NCBI GenBank assembly: GCA_932294295.1
Contig: OW028573.1
Location: forward strand, 58,691,829 to 58,755,828
From: Alitta virens
Taxonomy: Eukaryota; Annelida; Polychaeta; Phyllodocida; Nereididae
Direction of reading: 5' to 3'
DNA: 64,000 bases
The position numbers were made by a program, and so were the translations under genes. Below the pieces are notes generated by a model. The model ran no database searches. It was given only the letters and a program-made list of their open reading frames with translations, and was not told where the DNA came from. Of the stretch, positions 29,801 through 40,818 are shown one piece after another; the stretch's first letter is position 1, and each line of letters opens with the position of its first letter.

Positions 29801-32800
29801 CTTACAATTTCTTGCACATTCCCACAGAGAATAACTCCAAGAAACACACTGTCTGGGCTCCTTGCTGTTATTCAAAACCGATTGCAATCTTGTTAACTAT
29901 TTAACAATTTGACAATCTAAGTTTTTTGCAGTAAGCTGTCTGACTAATCAAAAGTCCCAAAGTTCGTTAATTAGATAGAAGTCCAAAGAACTGTCTTTCA
30001 CATTCAGCTTCCAAGACATTCAATGAGCAAAATTGTCAGGCACAACATGCTAGGATTCTCTGGATCGGTGGTCATAAAACTACGCATTTAACCTTATTGT
30101 TCAAGAGAGTATGCGAGTCTTGGTAAAAACGGTAATCATAGTAATAAAACCAACTAACCGGCAAGAGAACGTGCTTCCTTAAGCAATTGTTAAAGCAAGG
30201 AAACCATGAGCAGATGACAGGGTAAGATTCTACAGGCTGCATCGTGCCAAGACCTTTTAGGCTAGGATTTCACAGGTCGATTGAACAAGCCATGGCACAG
30301 TGGAGTGTTGACAAGCTGAGGGCATTACAAGCTAAGACCTGGAGCATAACAGAGGGCCAGGGCAATCAGCTAGGACACCAGGCCTCTGTTGGAGTAGCAG
30401 AAAATGACAGAAGGCCAAGCATAGGACATGTCACAACTGACTTGTATGCCAAGATTAGCAAAATCAATTCCTGCTTCAGCAAACCCCTCAGCTCCTTTTC
30501 ACATGCTTCATTTGTACAAGGGACTAAAGGTACAGGCTGAGGTCTGCACACAGTTCTAATAGAATGGGCCAACTACAATCACAAGTTGAACTTTGATCAT
30601 GGTAGTACAACTGACAGTTTCACCAACATGCTGAAACACAGTGGTCCTTCCACAAAATGTTCGAAGTGTTACCCTTTCATACCAAACACTGCTAATGCCC
30701 TTATTTATACACAACGTTTCTAAGATGCTATTGAATATCAATAACAATATGATTACTCCGAATATGCAGGAAGTGCCTGTGAATACATATAACAGGGCTC
30801 CACAAATCAATCATAGACACAAAGCCACAAAAAGAACGTCAAAGAGACTGATGGGTAGTGTGTGTGCACATTTACAACAATAAATACAACCATATTAAGT
30901 CCAAACACCATATAGGATAAGTCTACTCCAGATATTACTGAGAGCATGACCATGCAAATGTGGCCCTTACCATCTGGCTTACAATTGTTACTAGAATGAC
31001 TTCCACATTAGCAAGCAAGAACCAAAGAGTCTCTTAACACTCTCTTTTATGACACGAGGATCTGTGCTTTACTACCTGTCACATGATCTCATAAATGTGA
31101 TGTAATGTGACTCTGGGCAACATCACAGATTCACTGCACGTGCTAGGAGAATATCATCACATCCAAGGTCAAATCCTGTGACCTTGAGGTTAGACCTTTG
31201 TTACCATGGAGACAGTGATGGACACAAAAGGGTCTTTGCCATTAAGGACACTTGAAAGGATCCACTTTGGGACCAGCTAGCCTTAAGTAGATCGCAAGTT
31301 CTGCTATTAGTGTCACAGCGTTCCTTAATACTGTCACAGTGGTGACCAATACTGTCACAGCGAATGTCAGTCAGGCTAACATTAGGGCTTTAGAAGCACT
31401 GCAACACTGTGATACTAATGTGGTTCATTAATGCAACATCGCTTCTGGCATCAAGGGTTTCTTTTTCAACAGCCACCATCTATTTGCCTAATTAGATCTT
31501 TCTCTTCACACAACTTTGCAGAGCAGCCGAGATGCTCTCTGTGCATCTAGAGCAGCATCTGAAGTTGTGTCAAATCATGTTCAGAAGTTGTTCAGACCAA
31601 CCACTGATTCGCCCCAAAATTCCCCTGCATCCTACTTTCAGTGCAAGTAATTTCTGGATGCAATCCACCAAATGCTGCAGCCCAGGATTGCAGAGCAATT
31701 CTCAACACATTTTTGCATCAGAAGGATGAAATTACTTCTCAAGCCATCACAGCATCCCCATCACAGCAGCATCCACAAGATGCCAAAGTTAGATCCCTTG
31801 AAAGCACTGCAACTGGTGTGACCTGACCAAGCCACCTTTTTTGCTTGACACAGTAACGGCACATTAACTTTATCTTCAGTCATTTTCTATTGGACTTATA
31901 ACCCAACTGTCATATTATGGAGACATGAGTAATCTACTCTGTCTCCATGGTCATATCCTCACTTTGAAGTATAAGTTGTATTGCTGGATACAATAATTAT
32001 AAATACAGTGCATGTATACTCAAGATAAGCTTTAGAATGCAATATACACATATAGTATACATTATTTTTAGTGTATTGTGTCATTAAAACTAACATCTAT
32101 GCCACTCAACTAACACTATGTAACCTTTGATACTTGAAATTAAACTAGGTCTGATTCGGTTTATCAACCTCATTATACTGACATGTATCTATTGACATTA
32201 TTCTATGTAGCAGGATGTCATTAGTTACAATAAGATATTATTGCTATGCACATGTAACATGTGTAATGAATAAAAAACCTTTTTGAACTATCTGAACTGG
32301 GTGCTGTGAGGCTAACATGAATGTTTATAGTATTATGAATACATTTATTTTGATATAAAGAGTATCAAAAACACATAGGAACACTCCTTACTGCTCACTG
32401 GCGGATCGTAGCAGCCTTAATTACTATATATATAATTTTATTGACAGGATATTGATACATTTGTCAATTCCTATATGTTTTCTATGAAATGAACGACAGG
32501 AACCTCTTTCAGTCAGGCTTTTGCCCCCCCCCCCCCCCCCCCCCCCAGTTTTACTTATCATGCATGTACAAAATTATGTAGTTGAAAAATGACAGGCCTA
32601 AAAACACAGACCTGTTGACAGGGCAATTCAATATAATAGCTTTGACACCGAATTTGATTCGACACAAAATGTGATTCAACACAGAATGTGATTCAACAGT
32701 TGAATAAACATTGGGAGTCGTGACCGTAACACTAGACCCATCACCATCACTGCATTAATCATACACATCGTGCTATGTCATAATACACTCTGACAGCCTG

Positions 32801-34560
32801 CTAATTTTGTCTTCAGGCAATTTCCAAGCCTTGTCATAATCACCACACATGGCCCACGTGAGCTGCTAAGCCCTGTTAGCAGAGCTCTAGAATGCTAACT
32901 AGGTATCTTTAAGAGCTAGTTTTAACTTATCTTACTGTCAATTTATTGATTTTATCGGTAGAAAATATCTAAGGCTATTTTCTGCTCACTAGAAAACATT
33001 CATATACACTGTGTATATATAACAAGTGTATAATATACCTCTATCCTTATGTCTTATCATGATCATACACTAATGGTATACCATGGTATACAATGAATGC
33101 ATCTTACTACATAAAATGTTATGGGCTGACATTATATTTGTAATATAATCGATAACATCATTTCAAACCCAATTTGTTGAACCTGTCAATATCATCTAAA
33201 TGTCATCATTGAATAATTCACGCAAATACGATGAAATGACAAATTAAACCCCATGAAACTTCGACCAATGCTAGTCAAATAATATCTCCACCTTGGTGAC
33301 CTAGATTAGTAGATGGAGATGAGGTTCAGCAGAATTGGATCCGTACTGAGTGACAGATGTCATCACTCGCAGGTCCTGTTGCCTTAACATGCTAACCTGG
33401 AACTCCTGCTAGATAATTGCTACTACAAACATGGATCTATATATGTCCTTACTAATACAATTAAAACTATAAAAACATTCTTTGCTGCATTTACTAATTC
33501 ACTGATTCATTCATTCGTCTGAGGTAAGACTCAGGAAGTAAATAAACAAAATAGCAACTGTTAAAGACAGTTATAAATAGCTTAAAAAATAGCCCTTTGG
33601 AATGCAGAAGTGAGGACATGAAAATATTGTTATTGATTTTGTGACACCAGACCAGTTCAATGAATTTTAATTTTTTTTAAATTCAATATCTTGGATATAA
33701 AGTAGAGGTCACGCTTGACATAGAACTTGTCAATATATACTCCCTTCCTCATTTAATAGAAATCCACGGGATTCATACACCTAAGTGAGTCATTTAAGTG
33801 AACTACGCCTTAAGATGTGATTTTTGTAAAATAAACAAATACACGTACTATGGCTTACTTGTAGGAAATTGGAATACAGGCAGTTGAGAATCAATGTTTT
33901 CAGCAACATATATCTTGATTCTTGAATGTCAACAGGTATTTTCGAATGACATGTCATCTGGGCCAATGATTCAAAAGGCCTAACTTTTAAACTTGGTTGT
34001 TTTTTATTGATTTTTCATCGAAATTATGAAGTATGAAGCTAAGTAAGGACCTATATTAGCTCATATTCTAGAGTCTATTTAGCTGTCTAGCAGCAATTAT
34101 TGCTCATTATCTCTCAATCATATCATTATTTTGAAAATACTAATATCAGTTTTGCTGGTTTTTTTTTTTTTTAATTTCCGTGTCGTCAAGGGTCGTTAAG
34201 TGCACTTTGATTGATAGACATTAACTGATTAATCCATGACTTAGCATAGCTGAACCAAATTTCAAACTGAAGGAAATGGACGGCGTGACAAGTAGCCCAG
34301 GCAACTTGACACCACAAAAAGTTCGTAACCGAATGAGTCATGCCTTCTGGAATCCATCCAAACACATTGAGAAGCAGCTAGACGTCAACACACCTGTAAC
34401 GCTGCCACACAACGTCGTGGACAACGACATGAACCACGCAACTACGTTATCCAATCACTCACCTTTTCTGAAGATTCTCCAAGACGGCATTCTCTGTGAG
34501 GTTATCCAGGAGGATAAAATCCCCGATCCCATATTCGGGACCTTCTTGCACCCCTGCCAT
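17745..34560 (-). CDS. MYO1D: Class I unconventional myosin, Myo1d/Myo1g type (5' part, 3 exons)
   Basis: Actin-based motor of the short-tailed class I myosins, which link membranes to actin; Myo1d homologues also act in left-right asymmetry (known for the family). Three exons join in frame (phase 2, then phase 1) to give 133 complete residues: a short N-terminal extension, the segment [18 protein letters not shown] with the purine-binding loop NPY, the stretch [18 protein letters not shown], and the P-loop GESGAGKTE followed by [14 protein letters not shown]. The [21 protein letters not shown] context is almost the same as vertebrate Myo1d, as I recall it. Switch I, switch II, converter, IQ motifs and the TH1 tail are not in the window; no exon 4 was found down to base 1, so intron 3 exceeds 17.7 kb. 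Class I is nearly certain; the d/g subclass is likely. Confidence 0.9.
20320..20347. repeat. (TATC)n microsatellite
   Basis: TATC/TCTA tetranucleotide run of about seven units with one interruption (CCAT). Confidence 0.9.
22731..22935 (-). mobile_element. tRNA-derived SINE (approximate ends)
   Basis: On the minus strand the head reads GGGGCAGCCATGTAGTTAGC and continues to a box A match TAGTTAGCGCAG (22908-22919). 43 nt downstream lies a box B match GGTTCAAACTCC (22865-22876). That arrangement is the internal RNA polymerase III promoter of a tRNA-derived SINE. About 130 nt of non-tRNA body follow. A CCA-ended, folded tRNA is not evident, so it is a SINE or tRNA pseudogene rather than a tRNA gene. 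The 3' end is estimated. Confidence 0.6.
25189..25222. repeat. 12-bp tandem repeat
   Basis: The unit ATTTCCAACATC occurs 2.8 times in direct succession. Confidence 0.9.
27691..27899 (-). CDS. MYO1D: Myosin-I exon 2
   Basis: 209 nt between acceptor TTTATTTCAG and donor G|GTAAGA. It encodes [20 protein letters not shown], then a segment containing [13 protein letters not shown], and ends in CIVISG. The NPY purine-binding loop and the helix before the P-loop are present. Phase is 2 in, 1 out, matching exons 1 and 3. Confidence 0.95.
27900..34462 (-). other. MYO1D: Myosin-I intron 1
   Basis: 6.56 kb without supported exons. It includes a C23 homopolymer at 32524-32546, three loose tandem copies of AATACTGTCACAG at about 31309-31362, and a short tandem of GATTCAACACAGAATGT-like units at about 32655-32700. 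No other genes seen. Confidence 0.75.
32524..32546. repeat. Poly-C homopolymer (C23)
   Basis: 23 consecutive C in AT-rich sequence. Its length may be affected by sequencing or assembly. Confidence 0.95.
34463..34560 (-). CDS. MYO1D: Myosin-I exon 1 (start codon)
   Basis: 98 nt starting with ATG at 34560, encoding [20 protein letters not shown] and on to ENLQK, then two bases of an Arg codon. It is followed by a good donor, G|GTGAGT. The D-F-x-L-x-D core and the ENLQKR end align with the start of the myosin-I motor domain, and the Arg codon is completed by the first base of exon 2. The start is the first in-frame ATG and gives an N-terminus of normal length for the family. Confidence 0.88.
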
Positions 34561-35888
34561 GTTTGACTGAACTGAGGCGCGCTTCAAAATGCCGGTAGTG
34601 TGTTAGCTAAGAGGCGTGGCTTCGGCCTGTCAATCATCTGCGTGCCTCCCAAGTAGTTCTAAAAACTAGTTCCAAGAGTTCTTAAGCGCAGGTGCTCATA
34701 TTCGTATATTTGCTTTTGAAAATTACGTATGCTTTTCAAACTCCAGTGAGGTAAAACCATAGAGATGGGTAACACCGTTGGGGAAAAGGTTACTTCTGAG
34801 CATGTCTATGGTGACTCCATGTTCTGAGGGAGCATGAATTTCACACAAGGTGGCACTCGCTGTTATTCGTGTATGGGCACTCTGGTGGATTCTGTGGGAG
34901 GTGAGTGATGATTTCATTTATTTATCCACATTATGTTAAAGTCAATGTACAGGAGATATGGCACTAAGCAGAGAAATCAGAAATGGGAGTGTTAAACTTT
35001 AATTGTGTGAAATGGAATGAATGCAAATACATATAATAATATTTATAATTGATATAAAGAAATAGATAACACAAGTAAAGCTCTTAAAAGGGCATTAGTC
35101 ACTTTTAAGCTCTATAGATTCTAGGCCATGTGGTCAATCAAAGAACGCTAAAACTTTCATTTATGAATTTTGCAAGTGGTAACCAAGGACTTCACCAATT
35201 AAGACTGTAATCATGATAGTATAAATTTTGAAAATAACCTTTCTTCATCTGACATTATGAAAAATAATTTCAGGCCCTATGACATTTCAAATGGGCTGTT
35301 ATCGTATTACAGCAGCTCTCTCTAGCTTAATGACGTCTAAAAATAGCCTTCATTTGCATGGAAACCACATGACTACATGTGCAACAGGTGGAGGTGAAAT
35401 GCCAAATATATATATATATTTCATTGGGGCACATAGGTAAGTTAATGCACTCCGTAAACAAACCCCGTTCATCCATGTATAACGGAGAGGGGGTGGGTTG
35501 ATTGACCCCCCTTACAAGCTATTAAGGTGGGGCTAACTGCCCAGTGTCCAGCTACCAGCCAATCAGCATTTTTTTTTGCTTTGCGGTGGCAATTTCGACC
35601 TTCTGCAGCTCGGTCTTTAAGATAGTGTGTATAATATATATTAAAAAAGATTCATAATATAAAAATCTTTTTCAATTTTTACCATGTAGCAAACTATTAT
35701 AACATTTAATTATGTTACAGATCCAATCTCCTATCAGTCATTGACCAAGAAATTGTCACAGAATTGAGTATCTGTATATATCTGGCATTGTGAATGTCCA
35801 TATCAGTCATAGTTATTGTGTTATAGGTCTAGACGCCAGATTTAACAAGCATAGCTCTCTTTAAAAAGAGTATCGATCAGAACTGGTT
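34561..35888. other. Region upstream of the myosin gene
   Basis: It should contain the 5' UTR and promoter of the minus-strand myosin gene. The first 150 bp (34561-34700) are somewhat richer in G and C than the rest, with GAGGCGTGGC-like GC elements; no convincing TATA box or initiator was found. 35122-35193 resembles 42392-42496 beyond the Gypsy element. No ORF is supported. Confidence 0.5.
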
Positions 35889-35954
35889 GGGGGGGGGGGG
35901 GGGGGCCAATAATAATGTAATACGTCTTGAGTCTTTCTTTCTGGGGATCTTACA
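35889..35954 (+). repeat. Truncated 5' LTR
   Basis: The last 37 bp (35918-35954), from TAATACGTCTTGAGTC to the terminal CTTACA, match the 3' end of the 3' LTR (42291-42327) exactly. Upstream, a G17 run and CCAATAATAATG replace the corresponding GGCGGGGC...TAATATAATG section. The first ~150 bp of the LTR are missing, either a real truncation or a collapse at the poly-G run. Confidence 0.8.
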
Positions 35955-36169
35955 AATTGGATAATAACGTCCAGAAATAAGAAGAAAGGAGAGAGGACGC
36001 CGAAAACAGCGAGATAAGTACTTTTCTTTGTTGATTGCTTAACTGTCAAGCATAGAAAGAAGGTAAAAAGGGCTGCCCCGCTGCGACGACTCAGAGTCTA
36101 CTGAGGAATCAGGATAGAGAGAAAAGAAATAGGAAATGGAAACAGGACAAGAAAAATGGCTCCAAAACG

Positions 36170-37279
36170 TTGTACAAGACGGGGTCAGGTGCTCAGGAGG
36201 ACCTGGAGTCGGTTTCTCCAGCACGCCCAGAGTCGGTCCAAGATGACGGGTCACTGGGCGAGGATGTGGACGAAACCCCCAGGAGAGTGGGACGACCAAA
36301 AGCCAAAACAACAGCGTCTGGGAACGCTAATACTCTGAGGCCCACCAGTGTGAGTCAGAGAAAACCGTCGAAACGAAGACATGGGGAAGCCCGAGCTAGC
36401 AGTGAGAGGAGCTACAGGGGGAACCAGAGCCAACCACGGATGACTCATTCAACTCTGTCCAAGGGTATTCCCCACTCCCCTGGAGACAGCAGCTTACAAC
36501 CACGGGAACACGTGGGTTGGCGAGCGCAGTGGTGACGGAGGACGGGGACCAGAAGGGGCGACAGATGTCATCCTGCTTCAGGAGATGGAGGGAGGCGCTC
36601 CCGCCTTTGTTTGATGGGACAGGGCTGGCCTTCTCCGACTTCATGGAAGAATTCAACTGGGTGTCCCTATTCAACCGTTGGTCAGAGGAGGAGAAATGCT
36701 TCCATGTTTGGACTAGCATAACAGGCCCAGCCCACCTGAATATAAGGGCTCTGGATTACAGGAGGGACTGGGAGGACTATTTATTTCCGAAAATGTACCT
36801 CGAAACCTATGGACTGTCCCTCCTCGACCTCTCCAGGAAGGCCAACCCTGCCTCGACAAACGAGGAACAGGAACTTTTTGCCAAGGTACAGTTCATCGAA
36901 ACGGCCGGATTGGCAAATATGCGGTTCTGTTTGGGTGCCCTAAAGCCTCCTTCTCTGCAGGATGCTATTGACCTAGCCGTGCAGTATGAAACTGCGTACG
37001 AGGCCACTAAGCCCCAGAAGCCCGACATTGGCTTGCCCAGCACGACAGCGATGCCGGTCCTTCCGGTTAAGGCGAAGTTCGCCGTGACCTTGTCTTCACC
37101 AGAGGCCAGGCCATCAGAAAAGGGCGGTGCCCTGACAAAGGAGGACGTAAAGGACCTCTTCTACTCCCTTATGGGAAGCGACCGGAAGCAGCAGCCAACC
37201 CGTACTAGCCCGAGGTGGTGATTTAAGAGCAACGAACTAGGCCACGTAAGGCAGAATTGCCCGCAGAAGGACAACTCAT
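36170..37279 (+). pseudogene. gag: Gypsy gag (broken)
   Basis: Structural polyprotein of the element, which would package its RNA. The N-terminal part lies in one frame (36170-36535) and the main capsid-like part in another (36517-37221). The latter contains FDGTGLAFSDFMEEFNW, a typical gag start of the Gypsy group, and DAIDLAVQYETAYEA, a typical end of the capsid region. It stops exactly where the zinc knuckle should begin: from 37219 the pattern is stop-F-K-S-N-E-L-G-H-V-R-Q-N-C, a CX2CX4HX4C motif whose first two cysteines have become a stop and a serine. The frameshift and the lost cysteines show the copy is dead. Confidence 0.85.
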
Positions 37280-37373
37280 AGGGCATTGGAAACCAGGGTG
37301 CGTGGTCCAGGAAGCAGACTGGAGATGACTCTAACCGAAAGGGCAGACAACCGGGTCCAACAAACGAGTAAGG

Positions 37374-37697
37374 GTGGAGGATCCTGTCCCGGATCCCCCA
37401 CCCGTAGAGACGGACAACCCCCCTGAATGTTGGACAGGGGTTACGATCGGACAGCATTGGCCTAGGCACGTCGCAGCCCAGGAAGCTAGTGGCGCCTGGT
37501 ACGTGTTGGTCAAAATCGGCTCCCACCAAGTCGATTTGTTGATAGATACGGGGGCCCAGGTTTCTCTGTTGAGCAAGGCAGAGTACGACAGAATGCCCAG
37601 CACTCACAGGGCCAACCTGAAGCCTGTAGATGGGACTATTGCGCGAACGGTGGCGCAGTTACAATATACGGGAGTGTGGAGGTTACCCTCTGTATAG
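37374..37697 (+). pseudogene. pol: Gypsy retropepsin (protease) region
   Basis: Aspartic protease that would cleave the polyprotein. The active site DTG (codons from 37545) sits in VDLLIDTGAQVSLLSKAEY, a typical retroviral-type protease flap and core pattern. The frame ends at a stop at about 37695; the same frame resumes with the RT at 37734. The stretch from the lost zinc knuckle to the protease (37280-37373) carries no conserved motif. Confidence 0.85.
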
Positions 37698-37733
37698 AGA
37701 GGATACCCTACCTCTGCGAGTTCTTGGTGGCGG

Positions 37734-38460
37734 ATGTGGGTGGACTTCAGGGCCTCTCAGGAATGGACTTCCTGTGATGGCATAAAGCCTCATGATGTGT
37801 TCAGGAAGGTCCTCCGACAATATAAGCACTGCTTTGAGAGAGGTCGGTATGGCCTTGGATGCACAGACTTAGCGACCCACAGGATCGATACGAGTGGCAG
37901 TCGACCGTTTAAGCTTCCGACACGCAGGCTCGGGTGGGCCCAAACGAGGGCTCTATCAGAAGAGGTCGATAAGATGCTGGGTCTGGGAGTCATCGAGCCC
38001 AGTAGCAGTCCCTGGTCGAGTCCTCCGGTCCTAGTTAAGAAAAAGGACGGCAGATTCCGGTTTTGCGTTGATTATCGGTGTTGAACGCTTGTACGAAGAA
38101 GGACGCTTATCCACTGCCGAGGATCGATGCGGTTTGGACACCCTAGCCGGAGCTAAATGGTTCTGTACGCTGGACTTGTCCTCGGGGTATTGGCAGATAG
38201 CCATGCATATCGACAAGAAGAAGACAGCGTTCACGACACCAAGAGGCCATTTCCACTTTACAGTCATGCCCTTTGAAGTCACCAATGGACCAGCCACGCT
38301 GGAATGACTGATGGAATTGGTGCTGGGAGGTATGGACTTGTCCACATGTCTGTGTTATATGGATGATATTGTGATCCGGGGCTCCACGTTACAGCAGTGT
38401 ATGTTGATCTGATCCAGGTCTTACAGCGTATCAGCCAGGCTGGCTTAAGGCTGAAGCCCA
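37734..38460 (+). pseudogene. pol: Gypsy reverse transcriptase (broken)
   Basis: RNA-dependent DNA polymerase region. Visible in order: the entry segment GVIEPSSSPWSSPPVLVKKK, RFRFCVDYR, then after frame breaks near 38080-38130 the motif-A segment WFCTLDLSSGYWQIAM, the motif-B-like VTNGPATLE, and the catalytic box YMDD at 38356-38367. There are stops after CVDYRC, after GPATLE (TGA at about 38306) and downstream of YMDD. The catalytic motifs themselves are intact, so decay is recent or mild per site. Confidence 0.9.
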
Positions 38461-38476
38461 GCAAGTGTGAACTATT

Positions 38477-39130
38477 TTGGAGGGAGGTGTCTTTCTTGGG
38501 CCACATTGTATGCCCAGATGGCGTGAAGACCCAAAGAAAATAGAGGCAGTCCGCAACTGGCCGGAGCCAACCACGGTACAGGAAGTCCGCTGCTTGGTGG
38601 GTTTTGCGTCGTATAATGGGAAATACGTACTGAGGTTTGCGAAGCTGGCTACGCCCTTGCACGCCCTGATAGTCCATAAGGCCCACTTCCATTGGGATGA
38701 GCAATGCAGCCGGTCGTTTGCGCAGTTAATAGCGGCTCTCACGTCAGCACCGGTCTTGGCTTTACCCAGGGAAGGTTGTCCTATAATCCTGGACATGGAT
38801 GCTTCAGACCTGGCCATAGGTGGTGTACTCTCACAGGTTATCAAGGGCGAGGAGCGAGTGGTGGCATATGCCTCACAGTGTCTGTCTCGGTCACAAAGGA
38901 ACTACTGCACGTCGTATAAGGAACTTTTGGCCGTTTTTCGGATGGCAAAGGTGTTCCGGCCCTACCTGTATGGACAAGACACGGTGCACCTGCGCACGGA
39001 CCACAGGGCTTTTAGTATGGCTGCAAAGTTTCAAGGAGGTGGAGGGCATGCTGGTTGGCTTCCTTGACGGAATATAACGTTGCCATCGAGTATAGAGAGG
39101 GCAAGAAGCATGGTAATGATGATTGCTCAC
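38477..39130 (+). pseudogene. pol: Gypsy RT connection and RNase H
   Basis: Begins in the RT thumb (WPEPTTVQEVRCLVGFASYN) and continues into RNase H with catalytic residues in LDMDAS, SYKELLA and RTDHRA, the D-E-D set of Gypsy RNase H. A frame break at about 39060 leads to the tether segment VAIEYREGKKHGNDDCSRI, the normal end of this region. The frame differs from the preceding RT fragment, so at least one more indel lies near 38400-38480. Confidence 0.9.
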
Positions 39131-39367
39131 GTATCACCGTGAGGACCTGCAAACGCCTGGATTGCCCGGATCCGGCTCATGAGGACGTAGATATGCTGGT
39201 GGCCCTAGTCCAGTGGAATACAAGGAGGGAAGGTAATTTCTTCTGTCCTTGGAGTGTCCAGCCTGAGGGACACAAGGAGGAAACAGGCAGACAGGTCATG
39301 GCATGTGTGGCAGAGGTAGAGCCCCAAGATCCTGAGCTGCCCTTGAATTGGTTGGATTACGTATACG

Positions 39368-40582
39368 ATGTCAGAAATTGTGGAAGCCCAGGCCAATGAC
39401 GCAGCTATCATGGTGGCTAAAGGCTGGCTGCTGACCTTGGAAAGACCACACTACACGCACATAGCCGGCCAGCCAGCTGGAGTGCGAGATATCTGGGCCC
39501 AGTTCCACTGCTTGGTTCTCCAGGAGGGCATCGTGTGTAGGAACCACAAACTGGCCAATGGAGAGAGGATCCAACAAATAGTAGTGCCAAGGGAGCTGAG
39601 AAGGAAGCTGTTTGACTTGCTGCACTCGACTCAACTTAATGGGCACATGGGAGTGGGCAGTATGGTGGCCAAGATACGTCGTAGATTCTATTGGCCCGGT
39701 TGCAAGGAGGACATGATTAGGTGGGTCGGTTGGTGCAGAGGCGTAGGCAGACTTGCGGGCAGCGGGCACCGCTACACCAAGTGCCGGTGGGAATGCCTAT
39801 GGAACACCTGGCCATTGATATCATGGGCCCTCTTCCGGTGACCAAGACCGGAAACCGCTACATAGTGGTCATAGCCGACTACTTCACTAAGTGGACGGAG
39901 GCTTTTGCACTTCCCAACCAGGAAGCCTACACGATGGCTGACTGCCTGGTGACACAAGTGTTTCTGCGGTTTGGGGCACCTTATCAGCTGCATAGTGATC
40001 AGGGCACCAACTTCGAATCGAAGTTGTTCCAGGCAATGTGCAACCCAGTTGGAGCGTTCAGCGCAGAGGCAGGCCCAATATTACAATAGGCTAACTACGA
40101 ACCAGACGTTTCATGTTGGCGACTGGGTTCTACTATTCTATCCTCCTCTGGCAAAGGAGAAGCTAGCACTAAAGTTTCTGGGACCATACCGGGTCACAAG
40201 ATGAATGGGGGAGGTCAATTATGAGGTCCAAGCACCAAAGACGGGGAAAACACGGGTTGTCCACATCAACCAGTTGAAGATGTATCAATCCGAAGTGCGT
40301 CCTGGAGACTTGGTGAGAATCCCTGATTTTCCTCTGGATGATCTGTTTACGGACCCCACACTGTATGACCAGTCAATGCAGTGGCCCCTCACAGATTTGC
40401 AGGAGGCTACGCCCCTGGGGCCTGATCTGGAAGCAGAGGATGGGCAGCCGTGGCCTGTGTGGCCTGAAGTTGCTGGTGACGTATCGCACACACGAAGGCT
40501 GAGATACAGGGGAACCCCGGACCAAGGGGGTTTTCCAGAATGGACCAGGAGTCTAGGGAAGCCACAGCAGATCCTGGAATGA
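39368..40582 (+). pseudogene. pol: Gypsy integrase, core deleted
   Basis: Would insert the element's DNA copy. The zinc-binding N-terminus is visible as HSTQLNGHMGVGSMVAKIRR followed by RRFYWPGC, but the frame shifts before the cysteine pair. The core restarts at 39771 with AIDIMGPLPVTKTGNRY (first catalytic D) and reaches LHSDQGTNFESKLFQAM (second D). The sequence then jumps to SAQRQAQYYNRLTTNQTFHV and the GPY/F module LKFLGPYRV, so the segment holding the catalytic E, roughly 150 residues, is deleted. The tail with VHINQLKMY ends at 40582. Confidence 0.9.
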
Positions 40583-40818
40583 CTTTCTGGCAGCCAGGCA
40601 GGCAGAGACGGCCGCCTGAGCGGTTTGGCCACAACATAGGTTTCGATTGCGACGATTCCTAAGTATCCTACTGAGTTATATTTCAGGGAAACATGTGCAA
40701 TAATGTTTCTATATATTAAATCGTAATGATCTACTGCAACAATGTGATCTACAATATTGTGACAATATTTTACAAATGTTGTAATAAGATTGCACAATAT
40801 GCTTGTGTTTGCAGGGCT
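40583..40818 (+). other. Spacer between pol and third ORF
   Basis: The second half is AT-rich and ends in CTTGTGTTTGCAG (40802-40814), which has the form of a 3' splice site five bases before the ATG of the third ORF. No coding motif. Confidence 0.5.

Noticed and set aside
34276..34566. 96-codon plus-strand frame across myosin exon 1
   Set aside because: Antisense shadow of the true minus-strand exon.
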